From NCBI GenBank assembly GCA_001972305.1, contig BDDD01002386.1, positions 101,817 to 165,816 on the forward strand: a DNA stretch of 64,000 nucleotides, written 5' to 3'. Both the position numbers and the translations under genes were made by a program. Shown here in pieces: positions 32,961-45,222 of this stretch. A model generated the notes under the pieces. It made no database searches. It was not told the origin of the DNA and worked only from the letters and a program-made list of their open reading frames with translations. Position 1 is the stretch's first letter. Each line of letters opens with the position of its first letter. Source of the stretch: Cephalotus follicularis. Its lineage: Eukaryota; Streptophyta; Magnoliopsida; Oxalidales; Cephalotaceae.

Positions 32961-35900
32961 TGTAACGCCCAGAATTTTATAAATAATTATTTTAATATTG
33001 GCACAGTGTATGGCCGTATTGAGTCGATGGAGCCCGAATCGATAAAAAGCATCGTGTATTGGAGCCGCAAATCATAAGGCCCAAAATGACTAATAAAGTC
33101 CATTTTTAATGTGCGACAATAAGTCTCTATGTTCGAATTTTTATTGCGATTATTTTGGTACCCGTTTGGATAATTAATATCATCGTTTATGGATTAAACG
33201 GAACCCATGGCTTAGTATTTGGCCAGTAAATACAAAGAAGGGAAGCAAAAATTAAAGAAAGAAAAGAGGGGACACGGGCGCATAAGGCGCCTGTGCAAAA
33301 CAAAGAAGGAGAGACGCTAGAGGGAGAGAGACAGCGGGAGAGAAAGGGAGAGAGGGAGAGCTCGGCGCCGGAGAAGACGACGACGCTGGACTAGGAGCTC
33401 ACCGGTCAGAGCCTCCACTGCCGATGGTAAGCCTCCTTTCCTTTCCTCTTCTCTTTTCTTCTTTTTTTCTTCTCGTTTTTCTTCTCCCCAACGCCAAGCC
33501 ACTGTCCGCGTTGCGGAGCGTTCCACCATCGGTTAGCGTCACGAGAAGGTCCTGTCTTAACCTAGGAGGCCGGCCACACCTATTTCAGTGGCTGATTTGG
33601 CGCCATTCGGCTGGAAACGGCTAGATTCGAACTGACGGGTTGACTCAGGAAGTTGACCCAATGTCGACTTTGACTGTGCGTTTAGCGCCGAGTCTCGGCG
33701 AGTTAAGGGCAAGGATGTGTAGAGTTGATGATTGTGAGGCGTTTTATGGTGGTAGCCGGAGTTGTGGATGACCGGCGAGTGAACTCAGTGAGGTGAACTC
33801 ACTGGCCGGCCATGACAGCGCATTTCACGGCGAGTCACGGTGAGCCTCCGATGGTTTTGAACACATCGTCCAATGTGGAACCTATTTTTGGGTTTCGCCG
33901 GAGCTAAATGAGTTGGCCGGAAACTGGCCGAAGCTCCGATGGCGGTTGTGTTTGGTTTCCGTGCGTAGAGTGTAACAAAAATGTGTTGTGCATGCAGGAT
34001 AAAGGAAACGATCAAGGATAAACGAAACGATCAAGGATAGAGGATTTTCGAGCTTTACGAGCTCAGTTGCTAAGAGGTAGGTTATACTATTGTTGCATTT
34101 CATTCATGCATTCTAAATAATTATATGGATTGATATGTGTACGAATTGTACTTGTATGGATGCATGACTGTATATATATAATTGCATATGGCATATGATA
34201 TAAGGGTTCGATATTGAATTAAGAGGAGATGAGTTCTTGCCTTCTCTTAATTCACGGGCTATGGGATGAATCTTAAATGGTTTTGAACTGTTTTGGACAT
34301 AGTTCCATTGATTTATGAACTCTTTCACAAACTGCATTTTCTATCAAAACCGTCGACGCTTTATGTTTTCAAAACCAGACTCGTCGACGCTTTCATGTCT
34401 TAAACTGAGTAGTCGATGTTTTATACTTATGCTTTGTAAAACCGTCGACGCTTTTATATGTTAAACTTACAGTCGACGCTTTACGCTTTTAAGCAAACCC
34501 GTTGACACCTTGCACCTTACTGCTTGGACCAATGACGCTTTAACCTTTAAGCGTCGACACTCAATACCAAACTATCGACGCTTAAGTACTGAGCGTTGAC
34601 GCCCGAGGCTAAAATCGACGCTTAGTACCTCGTTCTGACCAAACACACTGTTTTACATGGTTTTCCATCCAAAATGGTTTTATCTTCAACCGGATTCCAT
34701 AGAAAGCCTCCCTAAGGCTTTGTAACCTATGGAAATCCTTCTTTATCACTTTTGATTTCTAAATCGATGTTCAAAGTGAAGTTTTAAGGAAAGTACTCAA
34801 TAAAAGAATTTTACGCAAATGGTTTCTCAATGGTTTTCAAAATGGTCAGGATAGTTCCATTGAGATATCGAGACGCAGATATCTTATTTGGACTTCCTCT
34901 CCATTGTTTTATGGATTTCAAAATGGTCAGGTACTTCCATTGGGAAATCTAGGCGCGGATACTCCCATTTGGACTCCTTTTCCATTCATTATAACTTCGA
35001 TAGGGACCAACCAAATGATATATGAAAAATTTATTACAAAACGGATTATGAACATGAAATGGCCATTGGATATGAAAAATGACTTATGATTATGAAATGA
35101 CCTTTATATGATTTGACGGATGTGGATCCTATGAGATCCTTTATGAAATTGTCCCTATCCTTTAAATGAATATATGTTATGGGTTACGAGTATTACAAGG
35201 CACGACTATGATATATATTATTGTTTGAGACCTATGAGATTAGCCATTCATAATCTACGTTTCCGTCGCGAGGATTATGGGTGTTCGATCACATCATCAC
35301 TGGAGGTTACTAGAGCCTACGGGTTCTGACCGTTTTTACGGATTTACCACCATACTACGGGTTCTGACCGTTTTTACGGCTTTACCACCATACTACTGGT
35401 TCTGACCGTTTTTACGGCTTTACCACCATACTACGGGTTCTGACCATTTTTACGGCTTTACCACTATTCTTACGGGCTCTGACCATTTTTACGGCTTAGC
35501 CATGATGTGATCAGCGTTATCTCTTCCGCACTCGGCTACGACCTCAAAAGGGTAGGTAGTCGGTGGTAGTGCTATCTCAGGCTGCAGGGGCAGAGTAGTA
35601 CTCAGACCTATGGATTGTTTGGCCCTACGTATGATGACTGGTTGTTTATGGTGTGTCTGTAGGCCTATGGCCTTTGATGTGATTAGGACCAGCCCAGTAT
35701 ACCACTGCGTAGGCACGGTTGGTATACTGACGCTGTCCGCAATTGTCATTTATGCACACGACATGCCATACATATATATTATATTGTTGCACGCATATCA
35801 CCATTATGCTGATGCACTACATGGCATACATATATATTATGCTGTTGCACGCATATCACCATTATGCTGATGCACTACATGACATACATTGATATACTGT

Positions 35901-36636
35901 TACACGCATATCACTATTATATTGTTGCATGCATAGCATAGTATACCTACTCGACATTATGTCGCTGACCCATTTCCCCTGTATGCGGAATGGGTCAGGC
36001 TCAGGCACAGGTGATGGACTGCAGTGAGGTAAGCTGAGAAGGACGGGTTTTCTATAGCAGATTTTGTTAGCCAATTGCATATGGAGTTGCTTGTGTTTGG
36101 ATTTGCTTATGAGTTGTACATAAGAGTTGTATAAAAGGGGCCTCACGTTTATGATTAAAATGTATTGAAATATAAGGCTTGTTATGTTTAAGGATTGTGA
36201 AAAGGAACCCTATGTATTTGAGACAAATATAAAGATGTTATAGTTATGTTTTATTCAGCTAACAACCTGCCGACATGTGGCAGTGCTTATGATATGGATG
36301 TTGATGTAAAAGATATAGACAGGACACCCTATTGTGATAAACTGTTGTTTCCTCCTTCGGGAGTGTGGTTGTTGAGGGCTGAGCCCAAGATATAAATTGT
36401 GTTTTTCTTTACAGGGGGTTTGGTCCTATAAACGAATACTTTATGCCAAAATTTCGGGAGATTTTAAGAGTTAGTTTTTATTTGGATTGATTAATTCCGC
36501 TGTTGTAGTACGATTGTTTAAAGTTTTAAATTTGCAGCACTTTTAGAGTATGAATTATATGACTAAATGGACTGAAAGGGAATGAATATCACGCATCGGA
36601 TTGTGGGGGTTCCCTCTCTCGGTTCGGGGCGCGACA
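32961..36636 (+). repeat. 3' LTR of element D
   Basis: This 3676-bp LTR starts TGTAACGCCC and ends GGGGCGCGACA. It is colinear with the 5' LTR: GC hairpin 33273-33295, donor-like ATGGTAAGCC near 33425, 38-nt hairpin 34216-34253 and GTCGAC array 34360-34630. It is longer than the 5' LTR because of two extra 38-bp repeat units and a 58-bp tandem duplication (about 35765-35880), plus a roughly 40-bp stretch near 36150. Confidence 0.95.
35321..35511 (+). repeat. 38-bp minisatellite, 5 copies (D 3' LTR)
   Basis: Units start at 35321, 35359, 35397, 35435 and 35474 (steps 38, 38, 38, 39), against three units in the 5' LTR of the same element. Confidence 0.93.
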
Positions 36637-37217
36637 TATATATTCAGCTTATATAAAAAAATACGGGAAATTTAAAACTTCCCAATTCATACATAATCAT
36701 TGCGGAAGCATAAGTCATAAGCCAAATTAAGTATGTATCATTCATCCCATACTACATGTTACCAAAGTTTAATATTAATACAATAACAACATTGTTAATT
36801 TCCCATAAAACGGAGTATGAACTAAAAATTGGTCAACACATTTATCCATTATTACAATAATCCATTTCTCAAAAGAAATACAACTTAAACTTCTCTTCAT
36901 TTTCCCAAAGCTCGACGATATCAGTCCGCTGCATCAATCTGAAATTGATAGGGTTAGCCGAATCCACTGGCTAAGTAGGAAAAATATAAATGCACTTTGG
37001 GGTCAACGATAATGAATGTCATGAAATGAATGCATTATGATGCGTACTTCATATATCTCAATACATATAAATATATGTATATGTGCCAATAGGTAAGCAA
37101 CCATGCCAAGTGGCTACAACCATACAATCCATCAGTCATGTCCCAAAGGGACCAATCAATCCAATCAATAGTTTGATATCTACCGACCGTAGGTGGGTAG
37201 TATCTAATACCTATGCT

Positions 37218-37422
37218 AACCAGCCCATGCTAGGAAAGCACGTTGGCTAACTGGCACGTAGGCAGGGAAAGCTTGATCAAACAGATGATGTTAACCATCC
37301 AAGGCGAGGAAAGCGCGTAGGCGAACCGGCCAACGGGAGGAAAGCTCAAGGTGTGACGCTAACCGTCCAAGGCGAGGGAAGCTCATAGGCTAACCGTCCG
37401 AGGGGAGGAAAGCTCATAGTAT
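37218..37422. repeat. 31-bp-based tandem repeat in LTR G
   Basis: Six units of the form AACCGTCCAAGGCGAGG..AAGCTCATAGGCT start at 37218, 37249, 37293, 37324, 37361 and 37392. Steps alternate 31 with 37-44 bp, suggesting duplication of a two-unit block. Confidence 0.85.
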
Positions 37423-37857
37423 GGTATCCCTAGCCATCTCTTGGCCCCTAGGCAACATCCTGCCATTAGCGTAAGAGATAACCTCCGTCACCGCAGTAAC
37501 AGCGCAACAATCACAATCAATTCAGTCAAATATGTTCCAAGTAATTTATATGTTAATAAACGCTTGAAATCATACTTTTGTTTGGATGTACATAAAATAA
37601 TCCTTTCCAAATTCATCATCAAGTAATTTATGTGTCATAAAATACTTGTCAAAACATATTTAATCAAAATATGTAACCATCTTCGAAACCACATTTGAAT
37701 TCGTTGAAATATAATATTTCATGTAAAATAATGATTTATAACAAAATCATGTATGCACTTTTCTAAAATGATAAAACACTTTAGAAATCAACCACGTCTC
37801 AATCCACAATAATTATGCAAGCAAACATATGCTCAAATGCAAAATAGACCCTTTTGG

Positions 37858-38240
37858 CGTCAATGTGTTCCCTCTGGGCGTCAACGCGTATATAAGTCCT
37901 CTTTGGCGTCAACATGTAACTTACGCATCAACGTGCATAGCAATCCTTCTAGGCGTCAACATATACCTCTCTAGGCATCAACGTCCGTAACCGTCTCTTA
38001 AGCATCAACGTTTCATTCCTTTGCTTCGACGCTCTAAGGCAGGAGCCTTAGGCATCAACTTCTATCTCATTTTGGCGTCGACGCTATAAGGTAGGAACCT
38101 TAAGCGTCAGTGCCTTATCTCTGGGCTTCGATGCTTAAAGCGTCTTCTTCCCTGTATAACAGGCCAAGGTGTCAACATCTTTTCCTCTAGGCGTCAATGT
38201 TTAACAAACCAGAACAAGGTCGTAATCGCATCAATGTTTC
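37858..38240. repeat. GGCGTCAACG / GCGTCGACGC unit array in LTR G
   Basis: Core starts include 37860, 37881, 37909, 37928, 37956, 37978, 38005, 38026, 38055, 38078, 38107 and 38128. Steps are mostly 19-23 or 27-29 bp. A second, looser group lies at 38890-39065. Confidence 0.85.
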
Positions 38241-38660
38241 AAACTAGTGGGAATCATGCATACAACACATGAAAATCAATCCATTTTCATTCCAAATCAT
38301 AGCATGCATACAGGTTATGGCAAACCTCAACATGAATAGTCACAATCAACAATTTTATACATTTCACCAAAGGAACACTTACTATAGTTGAACTCAAAAT
38401 ACAGTTATATGATCCCTACCTTTGTTTCCAAGTTAGGAATCGAAGTCCACCTCTTCAAGTCTCACCAACCAGTAGCTTTTGAGCTCCTAGGTTCGGCGCA
38501 GTAGCTCTAAGTTCGAGCTTCCAACTCCCAAGCTTTCAAGCTTTTAACCAGTACAACAATGGAGACTGTGGTTCTCTCTCTTTCTCCCGTTTCTCCCTTA
38601 TTTCTTTCTCTCTATTTCCTCTCTTTCTTCCTCTTTTGGGCGCTGAAGGAAGGAGATGAG

Positions 38661-38708
<48 letters not shown>

Positions 38709-38732
38709 TCATGCATGCAACGCACCATGTAC

Positions 38733-38760
<28 letters not shown>
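38661..38760 (+). repeat. CT microsatellites in LTR G
   Basis: Two (CT)n runs at about 38662-38704 and 38730-38760 lie in the promoter-leader region of the minus-strand LTR. They create spurious Ser/Leu-rich open frames. Confidence 0.95.
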
Positions 38761-38763
<3 letters not shown>

Positions 38764-39087
38764 TCAGCTGCACAAACGTCCATTCTATCTCTTCCCCTTG
38801 CCATTTCAGTGCTTGGGGAAGAGATAAAGTGTCTCACACATGTCCTTCAAGCGTCTTCAATCAGTGCTTTTGTCTTATTCTACCGGTAGTTTAGGCGTCA
38901 ACATTTACGCTGCATGTCAACACGTTGACTATCCTCTTTAGCGCTAAAAGGTTCTGTGAACCGCGTTAACACTCATCTCTTGACGTCGACGCCTTCGGGC
39001 AAGGACCCCTAGTGTCGCACCTTACTTCCTGGCATTGACGCTATTTCATGGTGTCGATGCTTTAAGGCCAGAATCCTTAAGCTTAGT

Positions 39088-40198
39088 TGTTGGCTTTTGC
39101 CACCCCTTAAATGCTTTAAAGATTGATATTTCGATGATTAAAAAACATGGAATACATGTATGCATACTTTTCTATCTTAAAAACTCATCGACATACTTGA
39201 TTGAATGTCCAAAGTGTTGCAAAGCTTAAAACTTTAGGTACAGGCAACAACAGCCGACTGCCCAATATGAACAGCCAACTGTTTGGTTTGAGTAGCCGAC
39301 TGGAAATGCAAAGAATCCCAGAAACTGGAATGACTCTCAACCAGCCGACTGGAACAAGGGTCCAGCCGACTGCTGAGGAGAAACAGCTGACTGCCAAGAA
39401 TTTCCAACCGACTGTCCAAATAAACCAGTATCTTTTTGAAAATCTTATCTTCCTCCACCGGCCAACTGAAACAGGGATACAGCCGTCTGTTTAGTCAAAA
39501 TAGCCGACTGTCAAGTTCAACCAGCCGACTGTCTGCACCAACGGCTATACTCAGAAATATGCACCAAAAGCTCCAGCTGACTGGATTGGATCTGATGTTT
39601 AAAAATAGATCTGTTGGAACATGTCTTTATAAGCAAAAGTGAGGTATCATTCCAAAGAAGAGATAGCAAGACAACACTCAATTCTTTCAAGCAACTTAAG
39701 AGCAAACCCACACCTTTCAAATAATATCAAAGCTTGTTTCAAGTGCTGTTGTAATCATACATGAGAGCTATCATTTGTGAGCTTTACTTATCTATATCCA
39801 ACCTTTGATAAGGTTATATCCAAACACAAATCATCTTTGTAATCCACATTTGTAATAGGGGAGTGAACCCTAAGTAAGATAATCAAGAGGAGTGAACTCT
39901 TAGTAGGATTATCAAAGGGGAGTGAACCCTTGCTTGTAAGGTGTTTCTATTTGCACCCGTAACCCAAAATCGAAGTGTACTAGAAGGTGTCTAGTGGAAC
40001 CTCAAGGAGGTCCTTGGGAAAAGTGGACGTAGGCAAGAGTTAGCCGAACCACTATAAATCGTGTTTGCAATCTCTCTAACTCTATCACTCTTTACTTATT
40101 TTGTTTAATTAATTCTTGAATGATTGTTTAATCTTCATAGTTTAATTTGTATTTTCTGTAAACCCCATATCTCTTTAGGTTGCCATATAGCACTTTCA
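39088..40198 (+). repeat. 5' LTR of Sirevirus-type element B
   Basis: The 1111-bp LTR starts TGTTGGCTTTTGCC and ends GCACTTTCA. CAGCCGACTG-type units start at 39251, 39272, 39293; 39342, 39363, 39384, 39405; 39459, 39480, 39501, 39522; and 39574. Every step inside a cluster is 21 bp and the gaps are 49-54 bp. A TATA-like CTTTATAAGC at 39625-39634 follows the last unit by about 45 bp. Confidence 0.9.
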
Positions 40199-40199
40199 G

Positions 40200-40211
40200 T
40201 TGGTATCAGAG
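40200..40211 (+). promoter_or_regulatory. Primer-binding site of element B
   Basis: TTGGTATCAGAG directly follows the LTR and matches initiator tRNA-Met, as usual for copia elements. Confidence 0.92.
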
Positions 40212-40253
40212 AGGTAGATTCATAATTCTTAATTGTTAGAATCCTAAAGATCC

Positions 40254-41097
40254 ATGGCAACTTCTATGAATCTAAACGTAGGATTGGAAGGTTCGTCCAT
40301 AACTAGACCACCCTTCTTTGACGGAAATAATTATAGGTTTTGGAAAACTAGAATGACCATATTTTTACAATCCTCAGACTATCAATTGTGGCATATTATT
40401 GTTGATGGTCCTAGGGTTCCCACGAAAACTGTAGAAGGAGTAGTTTCCATAAAACCCAAAAATGAATTTAATGATAGTGATTTTAGAATGCCTCAATTAA
40501 ATTCAAAGGCTAAACACGTTTTGTTTTGTGCCGTGGGTCCAAATGAATTTAATCGTATTTCTTCTTGTGATTCGGCTAAAGAAATGTGAAACTTATTAGC
40601 AATTTCATATGAAGGTACTAACCAAGTAAAGGAATCGAAAATAAGCATGCTTGTACATGAATATGAATTGTTTATGATGAATGACAATGAAAATATTAGT
40701 GATATGTGTTCTCGCTTTACTACGATTATAAATTCTCTTAAAAATCTTGGCAAAAGCTATTCTAACCATGAACTTGTTAGGAAGATTTTAAGGTGTTTAC
40801 CAAAAAGCTGGACACCTAAGGTGACAGCGATTGAGGAAGCAAAGGACCTCACAACTTTCCACTTGAGCAGCTCCTTGGTTCTTTAATGACACATGAGACG
40901 ATAATGAAAAATCATGAGTGCGTGGAGACCAAAAAGAAGAAGACTACTGCTTTAAGAGCCTCGAAGGAAGAAAGTGAAAGTGATGACGATAGTGATATGG
41001 GTCTTATCACTTCTCAATTTAAGAAGTTCCTTAAGAGTCAAAAAGGTAAAAAGGCTTTCAAGAAGTACCCGCAAAAAGAAGAATCAACAAAGAAAGA
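40254..41097 (+). pseudogene. Copia gag of element B, N-terminal part
   Basis: The ATG is 55 nt after the LTR. The product has the gag/UBN2-type fold of copia elements: RPPFFDGNNYRFWKTRM near residue 20, WHIIVDGP, then KEM before a TGA (40587-40589) where the family has Trp. It continues with VHEYELFMMNDNENISDM and NHELVRKILRCLPKSW (40647-40830). A one-base shift near 40857 moves the frame to PLEQLLGSLMTHE. The last part (40886-41097) is acidic then basic (ESESDDDSD, KKFLKSQKGKKAF). Solo LTR Q interrupts it at 41097 and it resumes at 43980. Confidence 0.93.
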
Positions 41098-43979
41098 TGT
41101 AATACCCTGCTTGTTCGTATATGTGTTTTACGGACTTTTTATATGTTTGTTTTCGGGGTTTTTAATTTGTTTTGTTTTAAAGTCCGGTTGCCCTGTGTTT
41201 TGGGCCTATGTGTTTTCGGCTGACTGATACCGGCCTGAACTTTGGATATGTTGGAATGTTAATGCAATGTTGGGTTTGGGCCTATGTTATGTCTTTTTAT
41301 TTTTTTATTTTTTTATTTTTTATCAAACTTAATTTTACAACTTTGAAAATTATTAAAACAATTCCTTTTTATTTTAAAATTCTTTTCTTTTCTTTTCTTT
41401 TCTTTTTCTTTTTTTCTTTCTTCTTTCCTTCTTTCTTTTCCTTCTCTCCCGTAACTCCCTCATTCCCTCATCAATTTCACACATTTTCAATCTCTTCCTT
41501 CCATATGTAATCTAATTTTGTCCCTTTTTATTCCTTATCTTTTTCTCAAATCTCTCTTTTCTTTCCTGTTTTAAGAGTACCATTGTTTTGGGTTATGCCA
41601 TCCGTTCCTCCTAGCTGCTCACTGCCAAATTCTGCATTATAGAAGTCTATCTTGATTCTTGTGGAGTTGTTTCGTCAAGTTGATAGAGGTAATCTGTCTT
41701 TTGTTGTTCTCTTGCTTATGTTTTCCTTGGAAGGCTTTGAATTGTGTATTTGTTCTCTTCTTTTTGGCTTACTGTTGCACAGCTGATTGACACTGTACTG
41801 TGGTGATCTTTCTGCTATTTTTCAGTGTCGGTAATACCATTATAGGTTAGTAATTCTTGCTGTGATGGTTACTTCCACATTGTTATAAATTTGGTTTTGT
41901 TGTTAGTGTCTCTTGGTTTTGATTCCTGCCTATATATGTTCTGTCATTGTATTCCTAAGCCTGCCAGTATGTTTTAGACATCATGGACATGTTGTAATCT
42001 GGTTTTAATATCTGTAAATGGTAATGGACAGAAAACTGGACTTATATGTATGCATATGTTCAAAGGTTCTTTCTTTCTTTCTTTCTTTGGAAGGTAAGTC
42101 ACTGTTTATGTATTCTATGTCAATTCTGTGTTTTTGTGTCATCTAAACATCATACAATGTCTTGCGTATATGTTCATATGTCTCTGGTATGGTGTTAGTT
42201 GAGTTTGGACAGTTTCTGCATTGAAATTTCTAAGTTTCTGCTGTTCTGTCGTCCAAAACAGTCGGCTGATCTTATGGACAGTCGGCTGGTTTGGTTGTGT
42301 AGTAGGCTGATCTTATGAAAACAGTCGACTATCTTGTGTTGTGTAGTCGGCTGCCTTATGAAACAGTCGACTGCCTTGCTATGCACAGTCGGCTGGACTT
42401 CTGTCACATTCGACTACCTGCAGTCTGTTTTGAGTAGTCGACTGGCCCTTATGATTAGTCGACTGTCAAGCTTTCCCAATCGAGTGGTGCTCTGTAACAG
42501 TCGGTTGTTTTGCCCAGGAAATTGCTATTTTCAACTGTTTTGATTCGTTTGTTCCTCGAATCAATCTGAGTATTTTCTAAACACTGTAATGAATCTGTTT
42601 TTTGTCCCTAATGTTTCTCAGACCCTTATATGAATAGTTTTGTGTCTTTTAGATTGTTGTGCTTCAAAGGGTAGTTTGAATTAACAATCTTTTCGTAAGT
42701 GCTTTTGTGAACACAAAAAGGTACGGATTTCTATCGTTCTTTGGCTATCTGGTTTTATCGAACGAAAATAGGTTTTGCTCTTATGATATGTTCTTCGTCT
42801 TATGAATTCGATTTTGTTTTACGGTTTTGGTATGTTTCGAAAATAAAGTCGGTTTTTGACATTTTGCGAAATTGAATGTTCTTGACTTTATTCTTATGCT
42901 ATGATACGTTACGATATGTTATGAAATGATCGTCTCTTTATAGCAAAAAATAAATGAGTTGATGTTTTGACTATGAAATGTATGTTATGATATCGTTGTG
43001 AACGATTTTCAAATATGTTTTGTGAAAGCATATCTATGTGTATTTAAATTGATTTTGACAAATCAATGTTTTCAAAGTGATAAAATACTGAGTAATTGTA
43101 CCCACCTATAGGGTGTACCATAGGCATGTCGTAGGCCTGGCGCGGGGACATGACACTTCCGTAGCGGTGTGATTAGTGTACGGCGTCTCTCAATGTTATG
43201 ACTAAATCCCATGAGGTGGATTTATGGATCAGCTATGTATGATAGAGGTGTATGAATGGATTCTAGTATATGGATATGTGATATGAAATGATATGTGAGA
43301 ATTGACTTGTGTAGTGCCGTACACTTCAATTCTAATGGGCATGTGGAATTAGCGCCTCCCTTGCCAATATATGTTATGAAATGTGATATGTTATGTGGCT
43401 CAGTATGACTTTATGAATCATGAAATGATGTTTGTGAAATGTTTCATAAATGTTTCGAAAGATATGAAATTGGTATTTTATGGAAATTTCGAATATGATT
43501 TCAAAGAATTTTTAAGCTGTTTTAATTGTTTAAGATTTATGTTACGAGTTTTATTGAGATCTTACGGCTTTTAAACTTATCGTTTACTGCTTTTACTTTA
43601 TTTATCCGTACTAAGGTTTGCTCAGCCGCGTTTTGTTTTCTATGCGGCAGGTTATCAGGAGCAGCGGGGGAATGTGGGAATGAGAGTTGACCACCTTTAT
43701 GTCGTGGATCCATAGGAGTGTGATGCTTATGTGTTTTCTATTATAGTGGTCATGAACAATAAGATACATATGGTTTATGTTTCAATATTTGACTTTTGAA
43801 TTATGTTAAGATTTTTTAAAATGTTAAGTTTCAAGTTTTGAACAGTTTTTTAGTTACGCTATGACCGCCACGTTTTTGGCTAATAAAGTTAAGTTTATGT
43901 TCAGTTAAGTTATGCTATGTTGATAGCATCTGTATTATGACCTGCGACGACTCCCGCCGTCCGGGGGTGTTACAAAAGA
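41093..43979 (+). mobile_element. Solo family-1 LTR Q with TSD AAAGA
   Basis: The 2877-bp LTR (41098-43974) starts TGTAATACCC and ends GGGGTGTTACA, with AAAGA at 41093-41097 and 43975-43979. It interrupts the gag of element B. No internal gypsy sequence is present, so it formed by recombination between two LTRs. Confidence 0.96.
42259..42507. repeat. 21-bp-phased palindrome array (LTR Q, 12 units)
   Basis: Units begin at 42259, 42279, 42300, 42322, 42344, 42364, 42386, 42407, 42435, 42456, 42477 and 42498. Steps are 20, 21, 22, 22, 20, 22, 21, 28, 21, 21 and 21 bp. This is the longest array in the family here. Confidence 0.95.
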
Positions 43980-44695
43980 GGAACTAATATTCTATGAGTG
44001 CAAAAAGCAGGGTCATTTCAAAAGCGATGATTGCTACATGGGACGATAGCCATGAATCGAGCTCCGATGAAGAAAGTGATGGCGAAGTAGCCAACATTGC
44101 TTTCATGGCAATTGAGGAGGAGGAAGAAGATGAGGTGCAATTTTCTTTTGATGAATTACAAGATGCTTATGAGAATTTATATAATGAATATAAAAATGTT
44201 TGTTTGAAGAATAAATCTCTCAAGAAAGATGCTATTTCAATGTCAAAAGAAATTAAAACTCTTTAGAATGAGAATAGTAACTACATAAATGAAATTGAAA
44301 TTTTAAATGTCTCTTTAAAGTTGTCAAATGATTTTAAGGAAGAAAATGAAAATTTGAAACTTGAAATTGACGCTTTGAAGAAAACTTTTTCTAAGTTTGC
44401 AAATAGTAGTGACAAATTGGATAATCTTTTAGGATTACAAAGATGTGTGTTTGACAAAGCCGGTCTAGGTTACGAAGAAATGAAAAACGTCAAATACTTT
44501 AATAATTTCTTTGTTAAAAAGAAATATGACTCCAAGATCACTTGTAATTATTGTGGTAAACAAGGACATATTTCTACTTCTTGTTTTCATAAAAAGAATT
44601 TTGGTTTTGGTAAAATTAAGAAAGTTTGGGTTCCTAAAGGAACTACTTTCACTAACCCTCAAGGACCCAAATTTATTTGGGTACCAAAAGTTTAA
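43980..44695 (+). pseudogene. Copia gag of element B, C-terminal part
   Basis: It resumes after LTR Q with a damaged first zinc knuckle (FYECKKQGHFKSDDC, first Cys replaced by Phe), then a frame change to KAMIATWDDSHESSSDEE. An acidic and coiled-coil stretch follows, with a TAG at 44264-44266. The second part has LLGLQRCVFDKAGLGYEEM, one intact CCHC knuckle (CNYCGKQGHISTSC, near 44540-44585) and the ending GPKFIWVPKV, then TAA at 44693-44695. Confidence 0.92.
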
Positions 44696-45222
44696 ATATC
44701 CTTGTTTTGTAGGTGTGCTTGAAGGAAATGTTACAATGAAAACTTCAAGAAAAAAATGATCACTTTAAGCACATGAGTAGTAAGTGTTTTGATATTGTAA
44801 ATATCGTGATTTCTGTATGATTGTGTGCTTTTACGAACTTTAAAAGTCAATTATGTGTTTTGATATGTATGAAATGCTTTTCAAACTAATGTCATGCATC
44901 CAACATTGAGTTTTAACTCAAATACATCAAGATGCTCAAATATCTAAGTCACTATTAGTTAATAGTAGCTTATTATGGATTTTCGGATCAAAGGGAAGCT
45001 CAAAATCTACATATTCAAGTTCTGCAGAATCCAGCTGACTGGTGTCCTTATCCAGTTGACTGTCTCAACATCCAGCCTACTGGCCAAAAATGCCCAGTCG
45101 ATTGTCGATGCGCGAATCAGGTTTTAAAACCCTATTTTTTTCCTCTCCCCCAAATCAAAACTCCTCTAAACACTGTCAAAACTCGATTCTCACCTCTCCC
45201 AAGTCGTTCCCACTGATTTCTA
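44696..45222 (+). other. Gag to env-like junction of element B, pol absent
   Basis: Where about 3 kb of pol would be expected there are only some 530 non-coding bases. They open with TTTTGTAGGTGTGCTTGAAGG, shared with J and C. Two or three CAGCTGACTG-like palindrome units lie at about 45030-45105. No protease, integrase or RT motif is present. Confidence 0.85.

Larger units (their letters stand above)
25973..36641 (+). mobile_element. Family-2 gypsy element D with TSD TATAT
   Basis: The element (25978-36636) is complete end to end: 5' LTR, PBS, internal region, PPT and 3' LTR, flanked by TATAT at 25973-25977 and 36637-36641. The internal region is only about 3.5 kb and heavily decayed, with no recognisable gag or protease. 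It is inserted in LTR G. Confidence 0.95.
36637..39087 (-). repeat. LTR G (family 3), continued
   Basis: It resumes after element D and reads on the minus strand like solo LTR K (for example ATGCCAAGTGGC near 37104, and the CGGAAGCATA block near 36700). It holds a tandem repeat (37218-37422), a GTCAAC-type array (37858-38240) and CT microsatellites. It is cut at 39087 by element B; the remainder lies beyond the window. Confidence 0.78.

Noticed and set aside
38559-38894. Open frames of 77-111 codons over CT repeats
   Set aside because: They are Ser/Leu repeats created by (CT)n microsatellites in LTR G, with no domain.
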